Assembly (NCBI GenBank): GCA_017470505.1
Contig: JAFUYO010000032.1
Coordinates: 1 to 53,678, forward strand
Reading direction: 5' to 3'
DNA from: Butyrivibrio sp.
GTDB lineage: Bacteria; Bacillota; Clostridia; Lachnospirales; Lachnospiraceae
Length of the DNA: 53,678 nt
Numbering within the stretch: the stretch's first letter is position 1; every line of letters starts with the position of its first letter. A model generated the notes under the pieces. The model ran no database searches. It had not been told where the DNA came from and saw nothing but the letters and a program-made list of their open reading frames with translations. This document shows positions 43,843-52,271 of the stretch, one piece after another. The position numbers and the translations under genes were made by a program.

Positions 43843-45003
43843 ATGGATTTTCAGCTTGATCAGCAACATGAAATGGCGAGATCTCTTTTCAGAGAATTTG
43901 CAGAAAAAGAAGTTAAGCCACATGCAATAGACGTTGACGAGACAGAGGTTTTCCCCAGGGAGACCGTGACAAAGATGCAGAAATACGGCTTCATGGGAAT
44001 CCCGATTCCCAAGGAGTATGGCGGACAGGGCTGCGATCCTCTCACATATGTTATGTGTGTTGAGGAGCTTGCAAAGGTTTGCGGAACAACAGCAGTTATC
44101 GTTTCTGCGCACACATCTCTTTGCTGTGACCCTATCATGACATACGGCACAGAAGCGCAGAAGCAGAAATACCTCGTTCCCCTCGCAAAGGGCGAGAAGC
44201 TCGGTGCATTTGGTCTTACTGAGCCCATGGCCGGCACAGATGCCCAGGGTGTTCAGACAAAGGCAGTTCTCACAGAGGATGGCAAAGAGTGGATCTTGAA
44301 CGGATCCAAGTGCTTCATCACAAACGGTAAGGAAGCAGACATCTACATCATCATCGCTTATACAGATATCGTTGAGGACAAGAGAGGCAGAAAGCAGAAA
44401 AAGTTCTCAGCATTCATCGTTGAGAAGGACACACCCGGATTTACATTCGGAACCAAGGAGAACAAGATGGGTATACGTGGATCGTCCACATATGAGCTCA
44501 TCTTCCAGGACTGCCACATTCCTGCAGAGAACCTTTTAGGCGCTCGCGGAAAGGGCTTCCCTATCGCAATGCACACCCTTGACGGCGGACGTATCGGTAT
44601 TGCAGCTCAGGCACTCGGAATTGCAGAGGGCGCTCTCGAGCGGACTGTTGAGTATGTAAAAGAGAGAAAGCAGTTCGGTCGTTCAATCGGTCAGTTCCAG
44701 AATACACAGTTCCAGCTTGCAAATATGGCTACACAGTGTGAGGCAGCCAAGATGCTCGTTTATGCGGCAGCAGATGCCAAGAAGACAAAGGATCGCTATT
44801 CTGTTGAAGCAGCAAAGGCTAAGCTCTTTGCAGCAGAAGTTGCTATGGATGTAACTACCAAGGCTGTTCAGCTTCACGGTGGTTATGGCTACATCAGAGA
44901 GTACGAAGTAGAGAGAATGATGCGTGACGCTAAGATCACCGAGATCTACGAGGGTACATCTGAGGTTCAGAGAATGGTTATCAGTGGCGCACTGCTCGGC
45001 TGA
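43843..45003 (+). CDS. bcd: Butyryl-CoA dehydrogenase
   Basis: A 386-residue FAD acyl-CoA dehydrogenase. With EtfAB it reduces crotonyl-CoA to butyryl-CoA and can bifurcate electrons from NADH to ferredoxin. ATG 43843 has TTGGAGG 9 bases upstream and the usual family N-terminus; a longer frame runs back through the hairpin region. Motifs: GAFGLTEPMAGTDAQGV, CFITNGKEAD, RKQFGRSIGQFQNTQF, LHGGYGYIREYEVERMMRD, and the catalytic Glu in IYEGTSEVQRM. Fourth gene of the operon. Confidence 0.95.
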   Translation: MDFQLDQQHEMARSLFREFAEKEVKPHAIDVDETEVFPRETVTKMQKYGFMGIPIPKEYGGQGCDPLTYVMCVEELAKVCGTTAVIVSAHTSLCCDPIMTYGTEAQKQKYLVPLAKGEKLGAFGLTEPMAGTDAQGVQTKAVLTEDGKEWILNGSKCFITNGKEADIYIIIAYTDIVEDKRGRKQKKFSAFIVEKDTPGFTFGTKENKMGIRGSSTYELIFQDCHIPAENLLGARGKGFPIAMHTLDGGRIGIAAQALGIAEGALERTVEYVKERKQFGRSIGQFQNTQFQLANMATQCEAAKMLVYAAADAKKTKDRYSVEAAKAKLFAAEVAMDVTTKAVQLHGGYGYIREYEVERMMRDAKITEIYEGTSEVQRMVISGALLG

Positions 45004-45038
45004 TATTTACACACATTTTTGACGAAGGAGAAAATAAA

Positions 45039-45830
45039 ATGAAAGTTGTAGTTTGCATTAAGCAGGTCCCTGATACAAAGGGCGGCGTTAAGTTCAAACC
45101 CGATGGAACATTGGATAGAGGTGCAATGCTCGCAATCATGAATCCTGATGACAAAGCAGGACTTGAGGCGGCACTCAGATTAAAGGATCAGTACGGCGCA
45201 GAGGTTACGGTTCTCACAATGGGACTTCCCAAGGCTGACGCTGTACTCAGAGAAGCTCTTGCTATGGGCGCAGACAAGGCAATCCTTGTCACAGACAGAG
45301 TACTCGGCGGCGCTGATACATGGGCAACATCTTCAACTATCGCAGGCGCACTCAGAAACCTTGAGTATGATCTCATCATCACAGGCCGTCAGGCTATCGA
45401 TGGAGATACAGCTCAGGTTGGACCTCAGATCTCTGAGCATCTTGGAATCCCTGTAATTTCCTACGCAGAGGAAATCAAGGTTGACGAGGCTGCAAAGACT
45501 GTAGAAGTCAAGAGACAGTTTGAGGACAGATATCACATCGTTAAGGCTAAGCTTCCATGCCTTATCACAGCTCTTTCAGAGCTCAATGAGCCCAGATACA
45601 TGACACCCGGCGGAATCTTCGATGCGTTTGAGAAGGAAGTTACCGTTTGGGGCAGAGCTGATCTTAAGGACGTTGACGATTCTAACCTTGGTCTTAAGGG
45701 ATCACCTACACAGATCGCAAAGGCTTCAGACAAGGTAAAGAAGGGACAGGGCGAGAAGGTTGCTCCCGATTCACCTGAAGAAGCAGTTGACTACATTGTA
45801 GGCAAACTCAAAGAGAAGCACATCGTCTAA
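45039..45830 (+). CDS. etfB: Electron transfer flavoprotein beta subunit
   Basis: A 263-residue subunit; its partner is etfA and its electron acceptor Bcd. The N-terminus VVCIKQVPDTKGGVKF and the VLTMGLPKADAVLREALAMG and GRQAIDGDTAQVGPQ segments are typical. The DGDTAQVGPQ loop holds FAD in bifurcating Etf. GAAGGAG precedes the ATG, 35 bases after bcd. Confidence 0.95.
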   Translation: MKVVVCIKQVPDTKGGVKFKPDGTLDRGAMLAIMNPDDKAGLEAALRLKDQYGAEVTVLTMGLPKADAVLREALAMGADKAILVTDRVLGGADTWATSSTIAGALRNLEYDLIITGRQAIDGDTAQVGPQISEHLGIPVISYAEEIKVDEAAKTVEVKRQFEDRYHIVKAKLPCLITALSELNEPRYMTPGGIFDAFEKEVTVWGRADLKDVDDSNLGLKGSPTQIAKASDKVKKGQGEKVAPDSPEEAVDYIVGKLKEKHIV

Positions 45831-45850
45831 GTGATGCGGGAAATGAGTAG

Positions 45851-45882
45851 CCATGGTGCAGTGCATACACTTGGCAGCATGG
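45851..45882 (+). other. Intercistronic hairpin etfB/etfA
   Basis: CCATG (45851-45855) pairs with CATGG (45878-45882), with TGC/GCA and GTG/CAC continuing the stem inwards. Part of the 102-base gap between the two Etf genes; no T run follows. Confidence 0.4.
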
Positions 45883-45932
45883 TTATGAAATGACCTGACA
45901 TATATAATTTTCAAGTATAAAGGAGAAGAGTC

Positions 45933-46982
45933 ATGTCTTTAGAAGAATATAAAGGTGTATTTATATTTGCTCAGCAGGTAGACAATGAGCTTTCAGGCAT
46001 TGCGCTTGAGCTTCTGGGCAAAGCGAAGAGTCTGGCAGAAGACCTCGATGAGAAAAAAGTAACAGCTGTACTTCTTGGAAGCGGTGTCAAGGGACTTGTT
46101 GACAAGCTTGCAGAGTACGGCGCTGACAGAGTTATCGTAGTTGATGATCCTGAGCTTAAGGATTACAGAACAGAGCCTTACACACACGCTCTTGCATCTG
46201 TTATCAAAGAGTACAAGCCTGAGATCCTCCTCGTTGGTGCAACAGCCATCGGCCGTGACCTCGGCCCGAGAGTTTCATCAAGGGTTCACACAGGACTTAC
46301 AGCTGACTGTACAAGCCTTGATATAGGTGATTTCCCGCTTGAGGCCAGAGAGGGAGTTGAGCAGAAGCACAAACAGCTCCTCATGACAAGACCTGCATTC
46401 GGTGGAAACACCATTGCAACGATTGCCTGCCCTGATTTCCGTCCTCAGATGGCAACTGTTCGTCCCGGCGTTATGCAGAAGATTGATCCCATCAAGGGTG
46501 CCAAGGCAGAGGTTGTTGAGTTCAATCCCGGATTTACAGCTAACGACTGCTACACAGAGATCGTCAAGATCGTCAAGGAAACATCAGCTGTTGCAGATAT
46601 CCAGGCTGCCAAGATCCTTGTATCAGGCGGACGTGGAGTTGGCTCACCCGAGAACTTCAAGATCCTTGAGGAGCTCGCAGAGGTTCTTCACGGAACAGTT
46701 TCCTGCTCACGTGCAGTTGTAGATTCAGGCTGGAAGCCAAAGGATCTGCAGGTCGGCCAGACAGGTAAGACCGTTCGTCCTGCTCTTTATTTTGCAATCG
46801 GTATTTCAGGTGCCATCCAGCACGTTGCAGGTATGGAGGAGTCCGATATCATCATCGCGATCAACAAGGACGAGAATGCTCCTATCTTTGATGTAGCTGA
46901 CTACGGTATCGTAGGCGACCTCAACAAGGTTGTTCCCGCTCTCACCAAGAGACTTAAGGAAGAGCTCGCAGCCAAGGAGTGA
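45933..46982 (+). CDS. etfA: Electron transfer flavoprotein alpha subunit
   Basis: A 349-residue subunit. The C-terminal FAD domain shows LVSGGRGVGSPENF, AVVDSGWKPKDLQVGQTGKT, YFAIGISGAIQHVAGM and INKDENAPIFDVADYGIVGD. It pairs with EtfB to serve Bcd; a bifurcating role is inferred from the butyrate context. AAAGGAG precedes the ATG. Last gene of the operon, followed by a terminator. Confidence 0.95.
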   Translation: MSLEEYKGVFIFAQQVDNELSGIALELLGKAKSLAEDLDEKKVTAVLLGSGVKGLVDKLAEYGADRVIVVDDPELKDYRTEPYTHALASVIKEYKPEILLVGATAIGRDLGPRVSSRVHTGLTADCTSLDIGDFPLEAREGVEQKHKQLLMTRPAFGGNTIATIACPDFRPQMATVRPGVMQKIDPIKGAKAEVVEFNPGFTANDCYTEIVKIVKETSAVADIQAAKILVSGGRGVGSPENFKILEELAEVLHGTVSCSRAVVDSGWKPKDLQVGQTGKTVRPALYFAIGISGAIQHVAGMEESDIIIAINKDENAPIFDVADYGIVGDLNKVVPALTKRLKEELAAKE

Positions 46983-47027
46983 TCCTTTCAAAATCAAAAG
47001 AATATTACTTCTTGAATTATATTTCAG

Positions 47028-47050
47028 AAATCCGCATGTACTGCGGATTT
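47028..47050 (+). other. Hairpin downstream of etfA
   Basis: AAATCCGCA (47028-47036) pairs with TGCGGATTT (47042-47050) around a 5-base loop, 46 bases after the etfA stop. No long T run follows, so termination here would be partial; it may protect the mRNA 3' end. Confidence 0.5.
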
Positions 47051-47147
47051 CGTGAGAATATGATACAATAGGCAAGCAGACCCTTCGGCGAAGTCGACTT
47101 AAATGACCTGTTTGCTGCTTTCTTGAATGTTATATTCTGTCATTTTT

Positions 47148-47182
47148 GAGCCCTGTCACCATCCGGTGGCGGGGCTCTTTTC
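47148..47182 (+). terminator. Terminator of the butyrate operon
   Basis: GAGCCCTGTCACC (47148-47160) pairs with GGTGGCGGGGCTC (47165-47177) with two G-T pairs, followed by TTTTCT. Confidence 0.85.
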
Positions 47183-47822
47183 TAAATAAGATGTTCATAC
47201 CTGATTGTACGTCTGGTCGTGCATTTCTAAATATGTACTAAATATGTGCTAAATATGTTGTGGGCCAGGTGTTTACAAACTATCAATTTTTTGGTAATAT
47301 TTCATTGTTCTGTTTGGAGATAGGTTTCTCCAATCGAAAAGGATATCGCGTCTGATATCGTTTTTCACTTATGTTTTTTGATATTAAGCTGTTTTTTGGG
47401 GATATTCATGATAATTCTGTATTGGGTGTTATTTGGGGAGCGTATAATATGCGAATCATTCGCTTTTTTTTTAAGTAAAGCTTAATAGAAGTGAAAAATA
47501 CTTGAAGATTTCGCGTAATTTTTGATTACATATGAAAACAAGCGATGAAAAATCGCAAAAGTCTCGCTTTTATTTATAATAATTAGAATCCAAGTGAAAA
47601 TATAGATTTTTTTTCACCAGAAGCAAGAAAAGCGTGAAATCAAGCGAAATATTTGAGGAAGACTGAAAAAGAGGTGTAAAACAGATTATTAATAGGGCAG
47701 AGTGCCATAAGGGATACGATGTAACTCGTAGAATCTGCGAAGACGGAATATGAAACCAAAGAAGACGGAATAGAATCCGGCAAAGTCAGATATAAACATG
47801 TGTTTACAGAGGAGGAGATAAT
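47183..47822. other. Gene-free AT-rich stretch
   Basis: About 640 bases without a convincing gene. It contains GATATCG-rich dyads (about 47342-47361), GCGAATCATTCGC followed by nine T residues (47451-47472), a GCGATGAAAAATCGC hairpin (about 47542), many short GTGAAA and AAGCGA words on both strands, and GAAGACGGAATA twice (about 47739 and 47761). Composition differs sharply from the operon before it, so it may have arrived with the next gene. Confidence 0.5.
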
Positions 47823-48632
47823 TTGAATAATGATGTGATCAACGAACTCAAAAAAGAAAGAGAGCAGCTTCTCAGACTTAAGGCGGTTCTTGCAAGAAAC
47901 TTAAAGATTGCACCGGAGGGAAGTCTTAGGGTCAATTGCACGAGTGGTAGAAAACCACAGTTTTATCAATTTGTTTCCGGGGTTAATGATAGTTATAGCG
48001 GCGGTACATATTTAACAAGGGATAAAGCTGAAACTGTCAGGAAGCTCGCGCAAAAAGGGTATGACATGAAAATGTTGAAATGGGCTGAAAGGACGGAGAA
48101 GAGGCTGAAAGGGCTGATGGATTGCTATGACCACAACGAACCTGAAATAATATATAATAATCTAAGTAGCATCAAAAAGGAATTGATAGTTCCATACTTC
48201 GTGTCAGATGAGGAGTTTCTGAAGAAGTGGCTTCTTAAGTGGCGGTGTGACAGAAATAAATTTGATAAGAAGGACGATATTCGGACTGAACAGGGAGAAC
48301 TTGTCAGATCCAAGTCAGAAAAAATAATAGCTGATAAACTCTACTCAGAGGGGATACCTTATGTATATGAACCGGAGGTGGTGCTGGATGACGGGGAACG
48401 CTTATATCCTGATTTTGCGGCGCTTAATCTGAGGACACGCAAGGAATATCTGTTTGAACATTTTGGTAAGATGGATGAGACGGGATACTGTAAGAAGAAT
48501 ATCAGAAAGATAGAGGACTATGCACTTGGAGGGTATATACTTGGAGATGGACTGCTGGCTACATTTGAGACAAACGGAAATATGTTTGATACAAGGTATC
48601 TTGACGCCTTAATAAAGAAGTATTTGAAGTAG
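47823..48632 (+). CDS. Unknown protein with a PD-(D/E)XK nuclease-like C-terminal half
   Basis: A 269-residue soluble protein starting at TTG 47823, with GAGGAGG 7 bases away. Residues 1-90 are helical and charged (ELKKEREQLLRLKAVLARNL). Residues about 155-269 hold RSKSEKIIADKLYSEGIPYV, then YEPEVVLDDGERLYPDFAAL and KEYLFEHFG, which fit the acidic/PD/ExH pattern of restriction-like endonuclease folds. It is AT-rich compared with neighbours and flanked by a gene-free stretch and a repeat element, so probably acquired. I do not recognise the family; a nucleic-acid role is inference. Confidence 0.65.
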   Translation: MNNDVINELKKEREQLLRLKAVLARNLKIAPEGSLRVNCTSGRKPQFYQFVSGVNDSYSGGTYLTRDKAETVRKLAQKGYDMKMLKWAERTEKRLKGLMDCYDHNEPEIIYNNLSSIKKELIVPYFVSDEEFLKKWLLKWRCDRNKFDKKDDIRTEQGELVRSKSEKIIADKLYSEGIPYVYEPEVVLDDGERLYPDFAALNLRTRKEYLFEHFGKMDETGYCKKNIRKIEDYALGGYILGDGLLATFETNGNMFDTRYLDALIKKYLK

Positions 48633-48633
48633 T

Positions 48634-48792
48634 TAGGAACTGTAGCAGAATTAACTGAACATTTTACGCAGAATGATTTTTCAAAGGCAAGGAAGAAAAC
48701 GTAGACAATGCGGGCATTGTCGAGGCTTTCTGACGCAGCATTTGGGAAATCAGGCAAGTAAAATGTTCAAGTTATTTCGCTACAGTTCCTTA
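48634..48792. repeat. Dispersed inverted-repeat element, full-length copy 5
   Basis: A 159-base unit with TAGGAACTGTAGC and GCTACAGTTCCTTA ends; the arms continue inwards (AACTGAACATTTTAC / GTAAAATGTTCAAGTT; TGATTTTTCAAA / TTTGGGAAATCA) to a central GACAATGCGGGCATTGTC hairpin. It starts 2 bases after the preceding stop codon. No reading frame. It is the reference for the shorter copies. Confidence 0.8.
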
Positions 48793-48890
48793 AGATGCCG
48801 GGCATGATTGTGAAAGAAAGCTGCTTTAGCTGCTTGCAAAAGGTGTAATAAGGGATTACAAGAGTTTAATGAAATAAGGAGCTTTGGGTT

Positions 48891-50096
48891 ATGAAAAACA
48901 TTCTGGATTTTGAAACCGTAACACTTATTGACGATGATGATGCGATTGAGATAATTGACCAGACGCTATTGCCTGGCAGGATAGAGCTGATACGACTCCA
49001 TTCGGCAAAAGAAATATGGGATGCGATCTACCTCTTACAGGTGAGAGGGGCTCCTGCAATCGGAGTTACTGCAGGAATGGGACTGTATCTTCTGATGAAG
49101 CACTCAGAGGCGGGAAGCTATGAGGAATTCATGAAAGAGCTCAGGGAAAAGAGTGAGTACCTGAACTCATCACGTCCTACTGCTGTAAATCTGTCGTGGG
49201 CGTTAAAGAGAATGGAAACTCATGTTGATAAGTGCTATAGAGAGTATTCACATAATTCAGATGCAGAGGTAAAGGACCTTGGCGATGGATCAGACAAAGG
49301 AACGTTTACAGATACAGGATCTGTTAATTCTGAATCCGGAAAGATTCAGAAGAGTCCGGGACTAAATAAATGGGAAGGGCTGCGCATGGTTCTGACAGAC
49401 GCGATGCGAGATGAATGTCAGAAGATCAAGGATGAGGATATCGATGTCTGCCGGAGAATCGGAGAGCACGGTCTTACTCTCATAAAGGACGGATACGGGC
49501 TTCTCACACACTGCAACGCCGGTCAGCTTGCAACATGTAAGTACGGAACTGCAACAGCTCCCATGTATCTGGCCCATGAGAAGGGGATGAAGATAAGGGT
49601 TTACTGCGACGAGACGAGGCCTCTTTTGCAGGGGGCGAGGCTCACGGCATTTGAGCTTCACTCAGCAGGAATTGACACAACGCTTTTGTGCGACAATATG
49701 TCCGCATCACTTATGAAGAGCGGAGCGATAAACGCCATATTTGTCGGATGTGACAGGGTTGCGGCAAACGGGGATGCAGCCAACAAGATAGGGACAAGTG
49801 TGGTGGCAATTGTCGCAAAGCGCTACAACATCCCATTCTATGTATGTGCGCCAACGTCAACGATCGATATAAATACGCCCAGGGGTGATGACATCAACAT
49901 TGAGCAGAGGAAGGCAGAGGAAGTTACCGAAATGTGGTACAAAGAGAGAATGGCTCCTGAGAAAGTCAAGGTCTACAACCCTGCGTTTGATGTGACAGAC
50001 AGTGAGCTCATCACAGGGATTGTCACTGAGTACGGAGTGCTTCGTGCGCCATACACTGAAGCAATTAAGCAGCTGTTTGATGAGAAAAAGCGCTGA
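48891..50096 (+). CDS. mtnA: S-methyl-5-thioribose-1-phosphate isomerase
   Basis: A 401-residue enzyme converting 5-methylthioribose-1-phosphate to the ribulose form in methionine salvage. Motifs: LQVRGAPAIGVTAGMG, the catalytic Cys C208 in HCNAGQLATCKYGTA, DETRPLLQGARLTAFEL, CDNMSASLM and the catalytic Asp D288 in GCDRVAANGD. The family is usually near 345 residues; the extra length is mostly an acidic Ser/Thr/Gly-rich insert at about residues 117-155. AAGGAGC precedes the ATG. It stands alone, with no mtnK or mtnN next to it. The eIF2B-like ribose-1,5-bisphosphate isomerase is a less likely alternative. Confidence 0.88.
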   Translation: MKNILDFETVTLIDDDDAIEIIDQTLLPGRIELIRLHSAKEIWDAIYLLQVRGAPAIGVTAGMGLYLLMKHSEAGSYEEFMKELREKSEYLNSSRPTAVNLSWALKRMETHVDKCYREYSHNSDAEVKDLGDGSDKGTFTDTGSVNSESGKIQKSPGLNKWEGLRMVLTDAMRDECQKIKDEDIDVCRRIGEHGLTLIKDGYGLLTHCNAGQLATCKYGTATAPMYLAHEKGMKIRVYCDETRPLLQGARLTAFELHSAGIDTTLLCDNMSASLMKSGAINAIFVGCDRVAANGDAANKIGTSVVAIVAKRYNIPFYVCAPTSTIDINTPRGDDINIEQRKAEEVTEMWYKERMAPEKVKVYNPAFDVTDSELITGIVTEYGVLRAPYTEAIKQLFDEKKR

Positions 50097-50273
50097 AAGA
50101 ATGCGTATTAAGTCAAAAAAATGACCCCCCCAGGGGCTTGAATGTGTATATAATTGCCCTTTATACTTCTTTTGTGCAGGACCTATACGCTGTGAATGAA
50201 ATATAACCACAAGTGTATTACAGTGCAGGGATTCTGTCACATCATATTAATAAATAGTATGGGGGATAAAGAT

Positions 50274-51287
50274 ATGCATATGGCGGATGCCCTTGTGGCG
50301 CCGGCAGTTGCCGGAACAATGTATGTGCTGTCCGCATCGGCGGCAGCAGTATCAGTTAAGGAGGTCAGAAAGGAGAATGATCCCAGGAAGATACCTGTAA
50401 TGGGAGTTATGGGGGCATTTGTTTTTGCAACGCAGATGCTCAACTTCACGATTCCGGGGACGGGCTCGTCGGGGCATCTCTGCGGAGGTATGATGCTGTC
50501 GGCGCTTTTGGGGCCATACGCCGGATTCCTGACGATGATAGGGGTGCTTCTGGTGCAGTGCCTTCTGTTTGCTGACGGAGGACTGTTGGCGCTTGGATGC
50601 AATATTTGGAACATGGCCTTTTACGGGTGCTTTGTCGGAGCACTCCTCATCTGGAAACCAATCATGAAGAAGGGTGCATCAAAGGCGAAGATAATACTGG
50701 CTTCGGTTCTTGGCTGTGTCCTGACGCTGCAGCTCGGAGCATTCTCGGTTTCACTTGAGACTCTTTTGTCAGGCGTTACTGAGCTTCCATTTTCTGTATT
50801 TGTTGCTACCATGCAGCCTATCCACCTCGCAATAGGTCTCGTTGAGGGACTTATAACAGCAGCTGTTCTTGCCTTCGTGCATGAGGCAAGGCCTGAGCTT
50901 TTGTGGGGCGTAGGTGAAAAGACAAACGAAAAGGGAAAGCTCTCTTTCAGAAACACGATCATTGCACTTGCTGTTGCCGCAGCTGTTTGCGGAGGAGTGG
51001 TATCAATCTTTGCGTCGGCATTTCCTGACGGCCTTGAGTGGTCGATGGAGCAGGTTGCGGGAACAACAGAGCTCGAGGCTGAGGGCGGAGTGTACGATAC
51101 GGCAGCAGGTATACAGGAGACAACATCTCTTTTGACTGACTACGCATTTAAAAACAGCGAGTCGGCAGTGGGCACGAGCTTCTCAGGGATAGTCGGATCG
51201 CTCGTTGTTGTTGCGGTTATGGTCGGTGCAGCATTCACCTTCAGATTTTTTAACAAAAAAGAGGAAAATGCAGGCAGAGCTGCTTAA
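50274..51287 (+). CDS. cbiM: ECF transporter permease CbiM fused to a PDGLE (CbiN-like) domain
   Basis: A 337-residue membrane protein. ATG 50274 gives the MHMADAL N-terminus; in this family the second-residue His binds Co2+ or Ni2+, so this start is compelling, and GGGGG lies about 9 bases upstream. Residues 1 to about 215 have the CbiM/NikM helices (TIPGTGSSGHLCGGMMLSAL, GCNIWNMAFYGCF, MQPIHLAIGLVEGLIT). Residues about 225-337 form a PDGLE domain (FPDGLEWSM) with a helix on each side, doing the work of CbiN. Cobalt or nickel cannot be told apart. No cobalamin riboswitch is seen upstream. First gene of cbiMQO. Confidence 0.88.
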   Translation: MHMADALVAPAVAGTMYVLSASAAAVSVKEVRKENDPRKIPVMGVMGAFVFATQMLNFTIPGTGSSGHLCGGMMLSALLGPYAGFLTMIGVLLVQCLLFADGGLLALGCNIWNMAFYGCFVGALLIWKPIMKKGASKAKIILASVLGCVLTLQLGAFSVSLETLLSGVTELPFSVFVATMQPIHLAIGLVEGLITAAVLAFVHEARPELLWGVGEKTNEKGKLSFRNTIIALAVAAAVCGGVVSIFASAFPDGLEWSMEQVAGTTELEAEGGVYDTAAGIQETTSLLTDYAFKNSESAVGTSFSGIVGSLVVVAVMVGAAFTFRFFNKKEENAGRAA

Positions 51288-51330
51288 GGAACTGAGCAGA
51301 ATGACTAAGTTAATTCGCTACAGTTCCTAA
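51287..51330. repeat. Dispersed inverted-repeat element, minimal copy 6
   Basis: A 44-base unit: AAGGAACTGAGCAGAATGAC and AAGTTAATTCGCTACAGTTCCTAA (read as 16 plus 8 bases) form one hairpin. Its left end overlaps the last base of the cbiM stop codon, placing it inside the cbiMQO operon. Confidence 0.75.
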
Positions 51331-51371
51331 CTCATGATTCTGCAGACTTTTGCACATGGGCGTTTCAGGCA

Positions 51372-52163
51372 ATGAAATACATCGAGGACAACTTAAAGGA
51401 ACTTGATAAGCTACAAGATTTACAGCAGCGTTCCCACTGGATGAATCAGCTTCATCCTCTGGGGAAGCTGCTTACTTGTGTTATATATATAGCTGTCGTG
51501 GCGTCATTTCACAAGTACGCTCTCGATAAGCTGCTTCTGATGGCCTGTTTTCCGGTGTTTTCATTTGTGATAGGAGAGCTGTCATTAAAAAATGCGCTTT
51601 CAAGGATGAAACTGATTCTCCCGCTGGTTCTGTTTGTGGGGATATTCAATCCTTTTTTTGACAGAGACGTGTTGTTTATTATAGGCAGCGCCCAGGGGGC
51701 GGGGGAATCAGGGATTTTCGTCACGGGAGGCGTGATCTCGATGATATCGCTCATGTTAAAGGGGCTCTACTCGGTGCTGGCAGCCTATGTCCTCATCGCG
51801 ACCACTTCAATTGAGGATATCTGCTATGCCCTTCGTCTTTTGCACGTTCCGAGGATTGTTGTCATAGTGATACTTCTGATCTACAGGTATTTTGGACTTA
51901 TGGGAAACGAGGCGGACAGGATAATGACGGCGTACAGGCTGCGCGCACCAAAGCAAAACGGCATTGACTACAGGGCCTGGGGGACGCTTGTCGGGCAGTG
52001 GCTTCTGCGCAGCATGGACCGTGCGGGAGAGGTGTACGAGAGTATGACGCTCAGGGGCTTTAACGGGGATTTCAAGAAAGAGAGAAGGCGCCCGAGGTGG
52101 CAGGACCACGCATACATAATTGCCTGGACCTGCGTGTGTCTTTTAATAAGATTTGCGGCCTGA
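51372..52163 (+). CDS. cbiQ: ECF transporter T component CbiQ
   Basis: A 263-residue membrane protein with about five to six helices. The two coupling-helix motifs that dock the ATPase are seen as AYRLRAP and SMTLRGF. It links CbiM with CbiO. The ribosome binding site is weak, and a repeat hairpin lies between it and cbiM. N-terminal residues SHWMNQLHPLGKLLTC are typical of CbiQ. Confidence 0.9.
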   Translation: MKYIEDNLKELDKLQDLQQRSHWMNQLHPLGKLLTCVIYIAVVASFHKYALDKLLLMACFPVFSFVIGELSLKNALSRMKLILPLVLFVGIFNPFFDRDVLFIIGSAQGAGESGIFVTGGVISMISLMLKGLYSVLAAYVLIATTSIEDICYALRLLHVPRIVVIVILLIYRYFGLMGNEADRIMTAYRLRAPKQNGIDYRAWGTLVGQWLLRSMDRAGEVYESMTLRGFNGDFKKERRRPRWQDHAYIIAWTCVCLLIRFAA

Positions 52164-52271
52164 TAAAAAATGTCTTCAAAGCCGGGACTGCCGGGCTGCT
52201 TGCCGTATGAAGCGCTTTTTCGTTTTTTTAAATCCCGGTACAGGGAATGACCGGTTGATGGAAAAAATATT

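Noticed and set aside
47451-47472. Terminator GCGAATCATTCGC plus T run
   Set aside because: The usable stem is only about 4-5 bp with a tight loop, and no gene lies upstream to end; kept only as part of the gene-free stretch.
48891-50096. Intein inside mtnA
   Set aside because: The insert is only about 40 residues and low-complexity, with no splice-junction residues.
50097-50273. Cobalamin or NiCo riboswitch ahead of cbiM
   Set aside because: No B12-box or conserved core could be recognised in the 177 bases.
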